From Bradyrhizobium cajani (GTDB lineage: Bacteria > Pseudomonadota > Alphaproteobacteria > Rhizobiales > Xanthobacteraceae), in assembly GCF_009759665.1 (NCBI RefSeq), contig NZ_WQNE01000029.1, positions 1 through 64,000 of the forward strand: a DNA stretch of 64,000 nt. The letters are read 5' to 3'. Below the pieces are notes generated by a model, which saw only the letters and a program-made list of their open reading frames with translations, searched no databases and was not told where the DNA came from. Shown here in pieces: positions 40,522 through 49,219 of the stretch. A program made the position numbers and the translations under genes. How positions within the stretch are numbered: the stretch's first letter is position 1; each line of letters starts with the position of its first letter.

Positions 40522-41664
40522 TCAATTGCGCGCCCTCGCCTGCATGTTTTCCGGCGCTGCGGGGCGCCGCAGGAAATCGGCATCATCGTCGGCGGACGGG
40601 ATCAGGATGGCGCGCTCGCGCGGCAACGCTTCCGGCATCTCGTCGCGAATGAAAGCCACCAGCTTTTCCCTGATCTCGCAGCGCAAATCCCAGGACTGCG
40701 GCGCGTTGCGCGCGCTGACCAGGGCGCGAAGCTCGATGGTGCGCGAATCCGCGTCGATCACCTGAAGATTGACCACAGCGCCATCCCAGAGCTTGGACTG
40801 CTTCGCGGCCTCCTCCAGCCAGCGCCGGATGCGCGGCACGTCGGCCCGATAGTCGACATGGAGCGCGATCACGCCGATGAGAGACGCGGTGTCGCGGGTC
40901 CAGTTCTGAAACGGCTTCTCGATGAAATAGGACAGCGGCACCACCATGCGACGCCAGTCCCACAGCCGGATCACGACATAGGTCGAGGCGATGTCCTCGA
41001 CCCAGCCCCACTCGTTCTCGATGATCACGGCATCCTCGATGCGGATCGGCTGGGTGATCGCGATCTGCAGGCCGGCAATCAGATTGCTCAGCAGCGGCCG
41101 CGCGGCAAGACCGACGATGATACCGGCGGCGCCGGCGGAGGCGAACAGGCTGACGCCGTATTGCCTCACCGAATCGAACGTCATCAGCGCGGTGGACACC
41201 GTGATGATGACGATGATGGTGTCGGTGACACGCTTGAACACGCGCACTTGCGTAACGTGCTTGCGCGCGATGAAATTCTCGGTGACGTCGCGAAAGTTCT
41301 GAAGATAGCGCGCCGCGCTCATGTCGACGATCCGGATCGAGATCCAGCCAATCAGCGCGATGAAGGCCACCACGAACAGCCGCATCAGCGGCGTGCGGAT
41401 CGTATCGTCGAGCGGCGCGAGCGGCAGCACCAGCGCGACGGCGGCCAGACATAGGGCGAGCTGCGCCGGGCCCGCGGTCCGATCGACGAACACGCTCATG
41501 AGGGGAAAGCGCGTTCCGAAGGCACGACCGAACAGCCAGATGGCGACCCGGTAGACGGATAGGGCGAGCAGGATCGCACCGACAACCAGGCTGAGGCCGA
41601 CAAACCATGACGGTATCCAGCCGAACATCGCGTCGATGTCGGCCATGAGGGCCTGCCAATTCAT
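40522..41664 (-). CDS. Mechanosensitive ion channel family protein (MscS type)
   Basis: A 380-residue MscS-family channel with about four N-terminal membrane segments, then the pore helix and upper beta-domain: GVSLFASAGAAGIIVGLAAR, PLLSNLIAGLQIAITQPIRI and EDAVIIENEWGWVEDIAS. Residues 200-380 form the cytoplasmic vestibule. It releases solutes on hypo-osmotic shock. ATG at 41664 preceded by GGGGACAG; a GTG four codons upstream is the alternative. The gene stands alone; the preceding TctC region is convergent. Confidence 0.88.
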   Translation of the reverse strand: MNWQALMADIDAMFGWIPSWFVGLSLVVGAILLALSVYRVAIWLFGRAFGTRFPLMSVFVDRTAGPAQLALCLAAVALVLPLAPLDDTIRTPLMRLFVVAFIALIGWISIRIVDMSAARYLQNFRDVTENFIARKHVTQVRVFKRVTDTIIVIITVSTALMTFDSVRQYGVSLFASAGAAGIIVGLAARPLLSNLIAGLQIAITQPIRIEDAVIIENEWGWVEDIASTYVVIRLWDWRRMVVPLSYFIEKPFQNWTRDTASLIGVIALHVDYRADVPRIRRWLEEAAKQSKLWDGAVVNLQVIDADSRTIELRALVSARNAPQSWDLRCEIREKLVAFIRDEMPEALPRERAILIPSADDDADFLRRPAAPENMQARARN

Positions 41665-41792
41665 CGCTGTCCCCACGATTGCGTTCGCGTAATCCGCTCA
41701 ACGCCTTCCGGGCCAGCTTGGCTCCCCCGTCCCGTGCAACGCAGCATTCCGCTGGTGCAACCGTCGCCGAACTGCGCTAGCCTCGGGCATTC

Positions 41793-43043
41793 ATGACTCG
41801 ACGTACCGGCAGCGCTGATCTTCCTCTCCACACCGGACGGGTTCCGCCGTGGCTTGCGAGCCGCATGGCCTCGCTAGGGGCGATCGTCACGCAGGCGATC
41901 GTTCATCATTACGGCCGCGATGCGTTTCTTCAGCGGCTGTCCCATCCGTTCTGGTTTCAATCGTTCGGCGCCGTGATGGGGATGGACTGGCACTCCTCGG
42001 GCATCACGACCTCTGTGATCGGCGCGCTGAAGCGCGGGCTCGGCCCGCTCCAGGATGAGCTCGGCATCTATGTCTGCGGCGGTCGCGGCCAGCATTCGCG
42101 CAAGACGCCGGACGAGCTGTTGCAGCTCGGCGAGCGCATCGGCTTCGACGGCGCAAGATTGACGCGCGCGAGCCGTCTGGTGGCGAAGGTCGACAGCGCG
42201 GCCGTGCAGGACGGCTTCGACCTCTATCTCCACGGTTTCTTCGTCACCGCCGACGCCAAATGGACGGTCGTGCAGCAGGGCATGAACGGCGACAAGCGGC
42301 AGGCCCGGCGCTATCACTGGCATTCCGAGGCGCTGAAGAGCTTTGTCGATGCGCCGCACAGCGCGATCGACGGCCCGGAGCAAGGCGAGATCGTCAATCT
42401 CACCGACCACCGCGCCGATGTCTCGCGCACGGCGCAGCTCGAGCTCCTGAGCGACTTCGGTCCCGATCGCATCGTCTCCGAATTCGAACGGCTCACCGGG
42501 ACTGCGCCGGAGCCGGCGCAAGCCATGCTGCCGCACCTGATCATGCCGGCGCATCACGAGGTCCGGCCCAAGGACGTGTTCGCGCGGCGGCTGCACGGCA
42601 CCCTGGCCGCGGCGGCCGAGCGCGGCCCGGTCGACTTCCCGGAGCTGTTGCTGACGCCGGGCGTCGGCGCGCGCACCGTGCGCTCGCTCGCAATGGTCGC
42701 GGAGGTCGTGCACGGTGCGCCGTACCGCTTCAACGATCCCGCGCGCTTCTCGCTCGCCCATGGCGGCAAGGACCGGCATCCTTACCCGGTCCCGATCAAG
42801 GTCTATGACGAGACCATCCGCGTGCTGAAGGGCGCGATCCAGAACGCCAAGCTCGGGCGCGAGGAAGAGATGCAGGCGATCAGGCGTCTGGACGACCAGG
42901 CGCGGCGGCTGGAGCGCACCGCGCAGGGCCCTTCCGTCGAGGCCTACATCGCCGGCGAGCGCGCCGCCTCGCCCGGTCTCGACGGCCGCTCCGTGTTCGG
43001 CTGGGAGCGCGATCTCGTGCCGACAAAAAAGCGGACCGGCTGA
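41793..43043 (+). CDS. DUF763 family protein
   Basis: A 416-residue protein of the DUF763 family (N-terminus ADLPLHTGRVPPWLASRMAS, internal FQSFGAVMGMDWHSSGITTS, GHFVT-like middle). A helix-hairpin-helix-like element is visible at LLLTPGVGARTVRSLAMVAE, followed by a region with FSLAHGGKDRHPYPV. DUF763 proteins are spread in archaea and some bacteria and their activity is not established; the HhH-like element hints at nucleic-acid contact. The coding frame is clean and no neighbour clarifies function. Confidence 0.82.
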   Translation: MTRRTGSADLPLHTGRVPPWLASRMASLGAIVTQAIVHHYGRDAFLQRLSHPFWFQSFGAVMGMDWHSSGITTSVIGALKRGLGPLQDELGIYVCGGRGQHSRKTPDELLQLGERIGFDGARLTRASRLVAKVDSAAVQDGFDLYLHGFFVTADAKWTVVQQGMNGDKRQARRYHWHSEALKSFVDAPHSAIDGPEQGEIVNLTDHRADVSRTAQLELLSDFGPDRIVSEFERLTGTAPEPAQAMLPHLIMPAHHEVRPKDVFARRLHGTLAAAAERGPVDFPELLLTPGVGARTVRSLAMVAEVVHGAPYRFNDPARFSLAHGGKDRHPYPVPIKVYDETIRVLKGAIQNAKLGREEEMQAIRRLDDQARRLERTAQGPSVEAYIAGERAASPGLDGRSVFGWERDLVPTKKRTG

Positions 43044-43077
43044 GCGCCGGTCCGCAAGTTGGTCGGGAGGAACGCTC

Positions 43078-43320
43078 TCAGGTCTCGTCGTTCTCCGGCT
43101 TCTCGTCGAGCCGGTTGGCTGCGTGGTCCTGATATTGTTCGGTCTGGATGAACTTGCCATCCATCCCTCGGATGTCCGAATGCTGCGCCTTGTCGCGGTT
43201 GGACAGCACCATGTTGTCGCCGATCTTGTCCTTGGGAATTTCGGCCATGGCGCCTGTGCCATCGCCCTTGCCATGCATGCCCGATCTGAAATGCGTCTTG
43301 CTGCCGTGCCCAGTTGGCAT
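43078..43320 (-). CDS. Small hydrophilic protein, unknown
   Basis: An 80-residue very hydrophilic, low-complexity-leaning protein: HGSKTHFRSGMHGKGDGTGA, NMVLSNRDKAQHSDIRGMDG and an acidic end (EKPENDET). AGGAG precedes the ATG. It is the last of three tiny minus-strand genes with similar make-up, likely disordered. A stress-protection role is a guess from composition only. No signal or membrane part. Confidence 0.6.
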   Translation of the reverse strand: MPTGHGSKTHFRSGMHGKGDGTGAMAEIPKDKIGDNMVLSNRDKAQHSDIRGMDGKFIQTEQYQDHAANRLDEKPENDET

Positions 43321-43356
43321 CGGTCTCTCCTCTTGCAGTGATCGCCCCCCGAAGCT

Positions 43357-43614
43357 TCAGTGCTTCCGTTGTCCCGGCCTTGGTCTTGGCCGCTGGTGGC
43401 CGCCCTGTTCAAAATCCTTGTGCTTGTCGTTTTCCTGGTTGAGGCCGCCGTGGCTCACCGGAAACTCACCGCGCCGCGCTTCGGGCTGCGCACGATGGAC
43501 AGCGATGTCCTCGACATTGTCGCCCAACGCCCGATCCAGCTCCCGCGCATCGGGAACGTCAGGCTTGCGCTCGAGGATGCGCACCTGCTGTTCGTGGGTC
43601 TTTCTGCCTTGCAT
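43357..43614 (-). CDS. Small hydrophilic protein, unknown
   Basis: An 85-residue protein starting MQGRKTHEQQVRILERKPDV and ending RPRPRPGQRKH; very rich in Arg, Glu, Gln and His. GGAGACC lies upstream of the ATG. The frame on the opposite strand is less convincing. It forms a run with the adjacent 80- and 61-residue genes. Function unknown. Confidence 0.55.
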   Translation of the reverse strand: MQGRKTHEQQVRILERKPDVPDARELDRALGDNVEDIAVHRAQPEARRGEFPVSHGGLNQENDKHKDFEQGGHQRPRPRPGQRKH

Positions 43615-43656
43615 TCGAGGTCTCCAATCTTCACCTGCCTCCGCCCGTAGTCCTCC

Positions 43657-43842
43657 TCAGCGATCTTGCTGGTATCCCTGATTGGTCGTGTTCTGCTTGA
43701 TATTGCCTTGCTGTCCCTGCTGGTCCGGATTTTCCGCGCGCTGTTGGCCGTGCGGCGTCTGATCGGGCGACATCTGCTTGGTGTCGCCAGTTCCCTTTCG
43801 GCTCTGATTGTCCGGTGGAACAGGTGGCATTTTGCCTGCCAT
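43657..43842 (-). CDS. Gln/Asn-rich miniprotein, unknown
   Basis: A 61-residue protein beginning MAGKMPPVPPDNQSRKGTGD and ending NTTNQGYQQDR, composed mostly of Gln, Pro, Asn and Gly, so intrinsically disordered. AAGGAGG is well placed before the ATG at 43842, the best ribosome site of the three-gene run. It is followed by the two other hydrophilic genes. I recognise no family. Confidence 0.6.
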   Translation of the reverse strand: MAGKMPPVPPDNQSRKGTGDTKQMSPDQTPHGQQRAENPDQQGQQGNIKQNTTNQGYQQDR

Positions 43843-43987
43843 GGTCAGCCTCCTTGAGAGATGCGGAAGCCTTGCGGCACGGAACCTATTGCCATTGCGT
43901 GCCGAAGCCCTGGTGAACAACAGCAATCACCGCACACCGTTCCTGCTGATCCCGGCCTGCGACGATTTTCCGAAGAGCAGGGAAATG

Positions 43988-45256
43988 TCAGTCCGCCCGC
44001 GCGAGGGAACGATCAACCGGCGTTCGCGCGGCCGCGGCGTCTGTTCCACGGGCTTCTGCCGCGACAGGAAGCTTCGCGATCGCGCGCAGGCCCGGCCGCC
44101 TGCGCCAATGGATCTCGACGGGATCGACGGCGAGACCGAGTTTCGGCCATCGCACGAACAGCGCTTCCAGCGCGCATGCCGCCTCGATGCGCGCGAGCTG
44201 ATGGCCGAGGCAGAAATGGATTCCTGTCCCGAAGGAAACGTGGCGGTTGGGCTTGCGTTCGAGATCGAGAGTCTCGGGTCGATCATGCACCGCCGGATCC
44301 ATGTTTGCGGCAGCGAGCATCACCATGACGCGGTCGCCCTTCCTCAGGCGCACGCCTTCGACCTCGACATCCCGTCGCACATAGCGCGGTTTGGAGAATT
44401 GCACCGGCGACACGAAGCGCAGGAACTCCTCGACTGCAAGCCCGACGCGACTCCAGTCCTGTTCGATCCAATCGCGGAGGCCCGGATTTCCGAGGAGCTC
44501 GTAGACGGAACCGCTGATGAGATGCGTGGTGGTCTCCGAGCCTGCTGCGAGCAGCAGAAACACCATCGAGACCATTTCGTCCGGCGTGATCTGGCCGCCG
44601 TCGCGCTCGACCTCGATCAGCTCGGCGATCAGGCCCTCGCCGCCTTGCATACGCGCGACCTGCAGCTGCTGTTCGAGGTAGGCCCGCATGTTGCGGAACG
44701 CGAACAGCAGGCGGAAGAAGCTGACGACATTCGTCAGCGAGGACATTGAGTTGGCCCAAGCGATGAATCGCGGACGATCGGCCGGAGGCAGGCCCAGGAG
44801 TTCGGAGATCACCGCGAGCGGCAGGATGCGCGCGTAACGCTGGACGAGATCGGCCGGACTTCCGTTCGCAAAAAGCTCGTCGGCGAGACCGTCGGCGATG
44901 GCGCGGATGCGCGGCTCCATCGCGACGATCGCGCGACGGCGAAAGGCCTCGTCCACGATGCTGCGCAGCCTGGTGTGATCCGGCTCGTCCATCGTCAGCA
45001 TATTGTTGGCGATGGTCCGGACGTATCTCGGCATCCACCAGCGCAGACCCGCGACGTCGCCATCCTCCTTGCGCAGCGTGAAGACGGTGCTGTCCTTCAG
45101 GACCTGCGCCGTGGCGTCATGAGTCGTGGTGATCCAGACATCGCCGACGAGCGGAAATCGCGTCGCGACCACGGGACCGGACGCGCGCAGCGCCGCGATC
45201 GCCTTGGGCGGATCGCGAAAGAAGGCCTCGCTGGTGAAATCGAGGCGCGGTGTCAT
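43988..45256 (-). CDS. Cytochrome P450
   Basis: A 422-residue soluble bacterial P450. The heme-ligand loop is FGTGIHFCLGHQLAR with the axial cysteine; the I-helix oxygen-binding motif reads LLAAGSETTTHLI, and the K-helix ExxR is EEFLR. The N-terminus has no membrane anchor, so it is a cytosolic class I enzyme needing separate ferredoxin and reductase. No redox partners lie adjacent, though a ferredoxin-NADP reductase gene is 0.5 kb upstream. Substrate unknown; no sign of a biosynthetic cluster. Confidence 0.94.
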   Translation of the reverse strand: MTPRLDFTSEAFFRDPPKAIAALRASGPVVATRFPLVGDVWITTTHDATAQVLKDSTVFTLRKEDGDVAGLRWWMPRYVRTIANNMLTMDEPDHTRLRSIVDEAFRRRAIVAMEPRIRAIADGLADELFANGSPADLVQRYARILPLAVISELLGLPPADRPRFIAWANSMSSLTNVVSFFRLLFAFRNMRAYLEQQLQVARMQGGEGLIAELIEVERDGGQITPDEMVSMVFLLLAAGSETTTHLISGSVYELLGNPGLRDWIEQDWSRVGLAVEEFLRFVSPVQFSKPRYVRRDVEVEGVRLRKGDRVMVMLAAANMDPAVHDRPETLDLERKPNRHVSFGTGIHFCLGHQLARIEAACALEALFVRWPKLGLAVDPVEIHWRRRPGLRAIAKLPVAAEARGTDAAAARTPVDRSLARAD

Positions 45257-45373
45257 GGAGTCACCGGAGCGGTTGGTGGTATCTCACCGAGATGGTGCAC
45301 GGCGCGGCCGGCACAAGGGGCGGCTGCAACTTACCTCTCCCCGCAAGAGCGGTGCGAGGGAGAAGAAGGGGAA

Positions 45374-45700
45374 TTATCCGCGCCCCGGTGAACGCTGACC
45401 GGTCTTGCGTTGCTGCTGGCTGGTGTAGGCGTCCCAATGGCTCCAGCTGCCGTTGCTGAGGCTTCGCAGGTCGGTCGCGAGCGGTCGGCGCGTACGCTTG
45501 TCGTAATCGGCAATCGCGCGCTCGGACTGCATGATCTTGCGCTTGAGTTCCGCGACGGCCTTCTGGGTCTGGCCGTTCCGTTTCGACGAGGCGATCTCGC
45601 CCATCGTGAAGCGCGCGGTCTCGAGCGCCTTCAGCTCGGCGCGATTCTTCTTCAACTGAACCCGGTGCCAGGCGATGTTGCTGTCGCTGTCCGCAACCAT
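45374..45700 (-). CDS. Small coiled-coil hypothetical protein
   Basis: A 108-residue protein: LKKNRAELKALETARFTMGE and VAELKRKIMQSERAIADYDK have heptad-like spacing, suggesting a coiled coil, with an Arg- and Gln-rich end. ATG at 45700 is preferred because MVADSDSN begins the real composition and GGAG lies upstream; the extension before it looks non-coding. No signal or motif. It precedes the P450 gene on the same strand. Confidence 0.62.
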   Translation of the reverse strand: MVADSDSNIAWHRVQLKKNRAELKALETARFTMGEIASSKRNGQTQKAVAELKRKIMQSERAIADYDKRTRRPLATDLRSLSNGSWSHWDAYTSQQQRKTGQRSPGRG

Positions 45701-45795
45701 GTGGGAACTCCGCTGATTCGTTCCCACATAGTATCGTGTGCCGAATCGGCGCCGCAACGGGCCTCGGACGGCGAAAATGCGGTCTTATTGCGGAC

Positions 45796-46569
45796 TTAGC
45801 GCTCGGCAAAGGCCTTTTCGACCACGAACTGCGCCGGCTCGCCGTGGTTACCTTCGACGAAGCCGCGCTCGCCCAGAAGCACGCGGGTGTCCGCCACCAG
45901 CGCCGGGCTGCCGCAGATCATGACGCGGTCGTGGGCGGCTTCCAGCATCGGCAGACCGATGTCGGTGAACAGCTTGCCCGAGGTGATGAGGTCGGTGATG
46001 CGGCCGCGGTTGCGGAAGGGATCCCGCGTCACGGTCGGATAATAGATGAGCTGGTTGTGGATGTACTCGCCGAGCAGCTCGTCCTTCGGCAGATGTTCGG
46101 TGATCATCTCGCCATAGGCAAGCTCCCTGACGTGACGGCAGCCGTGCAGCAGCACGACCTTCTCGAACCGCTCGTAGGTCTCGGGGTCCTTGATCACGCT
46201 CAGGAACGGCGCGAGGCCGGTGCCGGTGCCGATCAGGTAGAGGTTGCGCCCCTCCTCCAGGTTGTCGATGACGAGCGTGCCGGTCGCCTTGCGGCTGACG
46301 ATGATCTCGTCGCCCTTCTTGAGGTGCTGGAGCCGCGAGGTCAGCGGTCCGTCCGGCACCTTGATCGAGAAGAACTCCAGCGTGTCCTCATAATTGGCGC
46401 TGGCGACGCTGTAGGCCCGCAGCAAGGGCTTCTCGCCGACCTTGAGCCCGATCATGGTGAACTCGCCGTTACGGAAGCGGAAGGTCGGGCTGCGGGTGGT
46501 CTTGAAGGAGAACAGCGTGTCGGTCCAGTGGTGGACGCTCAAAACGCTTTCCTGATTGAAATTGCTCAT
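45796..46569 (-). CDS. fpr: Ferredoxin-NADP reductase
   Basis: A 257-residue FAD-containing reductase of the bacterial Fpr type. Flavin motif RAYSVASANYEDTLEFFSI, the LTSRLQHLKKGDEI turn, the NADP-binding GTGTGLAPFLSVI, and the C-terminal VVEKAFAER ending. It transfers electrons between NADPH and ferredoxin. It is divergent from the enamidase gene across two copies of the same palindrome found at the other nicotinate promoters. The likely job is to keep reduced ferredoxin available for 6-hydroxynicotinate reductase. No ferredoxin gene lies in this locus. Confidence 0.93.
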   Translation of the reverse strand: MSNFNQESVLSVHHWTDTLFSFKTTRSPTFRFRNGEFTMIGLKVGEKPLLRAYSVASANYEDTLEFFSIKVPDGPLTSRLQHLKKGDEIIVSRKATGTLVIDNLEEGRNLYLIGTGTGLAPFLSVIKDPETYERFEKVVLLHGCRHVRELAYGEMITEHLPKDELLGEYIHNQLIYYPTVTRDPFRNRGRITDLITSGKLFTDIGLPMLEAAHDRVMICGSPALVADTRVLLGERGFVEGNHGEPAQFVVEKAFAER

Positions 46570-46622
46570 CTCACCCTTCCGTGTCGCATCGATGCGGTTC
46601 CGAGGCGGTCAGCTATGCGTCG

Positions 46623-46648
46623 TTTGTACACGATCATTCGTATACTAA
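46623..46648. promoter_or_regulatory. Two palindromic MarR-type boxes between fpr and enamidase
   Basis: TTTGTACACGAT (46623-46634) and TTCGTATACTAA (46637-46648) both fit TTYGTRYACRAA, the first with one mismatch, 14 bp apart. They lie between the divergent fpr and enamidase genes. The same word occurs at 56340-56351 and 56493-56504. Control by the MarR protein of this locus is inferred. Confidence 0.65.
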
Positions 46649-46725
46649 TGAATAATCCGGCTTGATCCCGCGGTCAAGGCTGCCCAAGATCGAAAGCGTT
46701 GCAGCTAGGAATAAGGAGCCCTTCC

Positions 46726-47922
46726 ATGGCGCATGACGCCCCCCAGGCCACCGGACCCTCGAAGCTCGTGATCCGGAATATCGGCCTGATCCTGTCCGGC
46801 GCCCTGGAGAAGCCGATCCTGGACGGCGACACCATCGTCGCCGAGAACGGCAAGATCACAGCGATCGGCCGCTACAAGGACGTCAACACGGAAGGCGCGA
46901 CCACCATCGTCGACGCCCACGGCACCACGGTGGCGCCGGGCCTGATCGACAGCCACGTCCATCCTGTTGCGGGCGACTGGACGCCGCGACAGAACCAGAT
47001 CAACTGGATCGACAGCTACCTCCATGGCGGCGTCACCACCATGATCTCGGCCGGCGAAGTGCACATGCCTGGCCGCCCCCGCGACGTCGTCGGCTTGAAG
47101 GCGATGGCGGTGTTCGCCCAGCGCGCGTTCTGGACCTTGCGTCCCGGCGGCGTGAAGGTTCACGCCGGCGCGCCGGTGATCGAATGCGAGATGGTCGAGG
47201 AAGACTTCAAGGAAATGGCCGCCAACGGCGTCAAGCTGCTCGGCGAAGTCGGCCTTGGAGGCGTCAAGGATGGCCCGACCGCGCGCAAGATGGTCGGCTG
47301 GGCGCGCAAATACGGCATCCAGAGCACGATCCACACCGGCGGTCCTTCGATCCCCGGCTCCGGCCTGATCGACAAGGACGTCGTGCTGGAAGCCGACACC
47401 GACGTGGTCGGCCACATCAACGGCGGCCACACGGCGCTTCCCGACGACCAGATCCGCTGCATCTGCGAGGGCTGCAAGCGCGGCCTCGAGCTCGTTCACA
47501 ACGGCAATGAGCGCTCGGCCCTGTTCACGCTACGCACCGCGCGCGAGATGGGCGACCTGCATCGCGTCATCCTCGGCACCGACGCGCCGGCCGGCTCCGG
47601 CGTGCAGCCGCTCGGCATCCTGCGCATGGTCTCGATGCTGTCCTCGCTCGGCGAGTTGCCGGCCGAGATCGCCTTCTGTCTCGCCACCGGCAACACCGCG
47701 CGGATGCGCGAGCTCGATTGCGGCCTGATCGAAATCGGCCGCTCCGCCGACTTCGTCATCATGGACAAGGCCCAGCATTCGCCCGGCAAGACCATCCTGG
47801 AGAGCGTCCAGCTCGGCGATCTCCCGGGCATCGGCATGACCATCATCGACGGCATCGTGCGGACGCAACGTAGCCGGAATACGCCACCGGCGGGCAAGGT
47901 GCCGGAGGTGGTGGCGAAGTAG
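46726..47922 (+). CDS. Enamidase (1,4,5,6-tetrahydro-6-oxonicotinate hydrolase)
   Basis: A 398-residue amidohydrolase. Metal-binding H77-x-H79 in APGLIDSHVHPVAGD, then a VKLLGEVGLGG strand with the bridging position, STIHTGGPS, NGGHTALPDDQ and GTDAPAGSGVQP with the catalytic Asp. The pattern matches the Eubacterium barkeri enamidase, which opens the ring of tetrahydro-6-oxonicotinate to 2-formylglutarate. The ATG at 46726 follows AAGGAG; an ATG upstream at 46699 has none. It shares a promoter region with fpr. Enamidase rests on memory of the family plus context. Confidence 0.82.
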   Translation: MAHDAPQATGPSKLVIRNIGLILSGALEKPILDGDTIVAENGKITAIGRYKDVNTEGATTIVDAHGTTVAPGLIDSHVHPVAGDWTPRQNQINWIDSYLHGGVTTMISAGEVHMPGRPRDVVGLKAMAVFAQRAFWTLRPGGVKVHAGAPVIECEMVEEDFKEMAANGVKLLGEVGLGGVKDGPTARKMVGWARKYGIQSTIHTGGPSIPGSGLIDKDVVLEADTDVVGHINGGHTALPDDQIRCICEGCKRGLELVHNGNERSALFTLRTAREMGDLHRVILGTDAPAGSGVQPLGILRMVSMLSSLGELPAEIAFCLATGNTARMRELDCGLIEIGRSADFVIMDKAQHSPGKTILESVQLGDLPGIGMTIIDGIVRTQRSRNTPPAGKVPEVVAK

Positions 47923-47936
47923 CCGCCACATACACC

Positions 47937-48039
47937 GTCGTCATTCCGGGATGCGCCGTAAGGCGCAGGCCCGGAATCCATAACCAGCCGGTGGTTATGG
48001 ATTCCGGGCTCGCGACTTCGTCGCGCCCCGGAATGACAG
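47937..48039. repeat. Long inverted repeat (CATTCCGG family)
   Basis: CGTCATTCCGGG at 47938 is mirrored by CCCCGGAATGACAG at 48026-48039. Inside, GGAATCCATAACCA pairs perfectly with TGGTTATGGATTCC around GCCGG. It lies between the convergent enamidase and marR genes, so it may end both transcripts. Same family as 15485-15596 and 60563-60606. Confidence 0.85.
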
Positions 48040-48045
48040 GTGGGT

Positions 48046-48501
48046 TCACCGCAGCTTATTCAGCAGCGCCATCAGTGTCTCGCGCTCTTTCGCGTCGAGC
48101 GGCGCCAGCGTCTCGCGGGTGATCGCAAGCGCGTTCGGCGCCAGCTTCTCGGCAAGCTGCTGGCCCGCGCGCGTCAGGCTCACCAGCAGCCGCCGTCCGT
48201 CTTCGGGATCCTGGCTCGTCTCGGTCAGGCCGCGCGCCGTCAGGCGATCGATCACGCCCTTGATCGTCGCGACGTCCATCGCCGTCAGCCGCCCGAGCTG
48301 GTTCTGCGAGCACGGCCCGGTCTCGGCGAGCTTCGACAGCGCCGCCCATTGGGTCGGCGTCAGATTGGTGCCGATGTCGCGCGAGAAGATCGAACTGTGG
48401 CGCTGCCAGACCTGGCGCAAGATGAAGCCGACCTGCTCGTCGAGCACGTAAGGCGGTTTTGCCGGTTTGACGCTCTTCTTGGCCGCAACGCTTCTCGCCA
48501 T
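48046..48501 (-). CDS. MarR family regulator, candidate nicotinate repressor
   Basis: A 151-residue winged-helix MarR protein. Pattern: GFILRQVWQRHSSIFSRDIG, LTPTQWAALSKLAETGPCSQ, NQLGRLTAMDVATIKGVIDR and the wing LTETSQDPEDGRRLLVSLT. It resembles NicR, the MarR repressor of nicotinate genes in Pseudomonas (known family). It starts 13 bp after livF and closes the long minus-strand operon, an arrangement that suggests autoregulation. A single recurring palindrome is found at all three promoters of the locus, which fits its expected target. Confidence 0.83.
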   Translation of the reverse strand: MARSVAAKKSVKPAKPPYVLDEQVGFILRQVWQRHSSIFSRDIGTNLTPTQWAALSKLAETGPCSQNQLGRLTAMDVATIKGVIDRLTARGLTETSQDPEDGRRLLVSLTRAGQQLAEKLAPNALAITRETLAPLDAKERETLMALLNKLR

Positions 48502-48514
48502 CCGTTCCCCGCCC

Positions 48515-49219
48515 TCACAACGACAGATGCGCGTCGCGGATGTCCGGACGCGCATCGAGCTCGGCCATAGTGCCGCCAAAGCAGATGCGGCCGCGCTCGA
48601 TGATGTAGGCGCGGTCGGAAATCAGCCGCGCGAAATGCAGATTCTGCTCGGAGACGACAATGCTGACACCCTCCTTCTTCATGGTCAGGATGGCGTCGAC
48701 CATCTGCTCCACGATCTTCGGCGACAGGCCTTCGGAGGGCTCGTCGAGAAGGACCAGCGACGGATTGCCCATCAGCGTGCGCGCAATGGTGAGCATCTGC
48801 TGCTCGCCACCGCTCATGCGGCCGCCCGGGCGGTTCTTCATCTCACCGAGATTTGGAAACAACGCGAACAGCTTGTCGCGCGTCCAGTGCGGCGCGTTTG
48901 GTCGCTTCGGCTGGCGGCCGACCTCGAGATTCTCCTCCACCGTCAGATCGGTGAAGATGCGCCGCTCCTCCGGCACATAGCCGAGCCCCTCGCGCACGAT
49001 CTCGTGCGTCGGGCGCGCCGAGACATCCTTGCCCTCGAACATGATGCGGCCGGAACGCTGCGCGACCAGGCCGACGATCGAGCGGAACGTCGTCGACTTG
49101 CCTGCACCGTTGCGCCCGAGCAGCGCGACCACCTCGCCCTCGCCAACCTCGAAGCCGATGTCGAACAGGATATGCGCCGGACCATAATGGCTGTTGAGCC
49201 CTTCGACCGTCAGCTTCAT
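48515..49219 (-). CDS. livF: ABC transporter ATP-binding protein, LivF type
   Basis: A 234-residue ABC ATPase. Walker A GRNGAGKST, signature MSGGEQQ, Walker B LVLLDEPSEGLSP, and the LivF-typical REGLGYVPEERRIFTDLTVE. It energises the adjoining permease. Its start overlaps livG by ATGA. The Liv genes lie between the reductase accessory genes and marR and share the nicotinate operon, so the transporter may move a nicotinate derivative; by family it would be an amino-acid importer. Confidence 0.93.
   Translation of the reverse strand: MKLTVEGLNSHYGPAHILFDIGFEVGEGEVVALLGRNGAGKSTTFRSIVGLVAQRSGRIMFEGKDVSARPTHEIVREGLGYVPEERRIFTDLTVEENLEVGRQPKRPNAPHWTRDKLFALFPNLGEMKNRPGGRMSGGEQQMLTIARTLMGNPSLVLLDEPSEGLSPKIVEQMVDAILTMKKEGVSIVVSEQNLHFARLISDRAYIIERGRICFGGTMAELDARPDIRDAHLSL

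Noticed and set aside
45312..45372. CCTCTCCCCGC sequence after the P450 start region as a full hairpin
   Set aside because: Only one half resembles the hairpins at 51.9-52.05 kb; the partner arm is degenerate, so it is not listed as a repeat.
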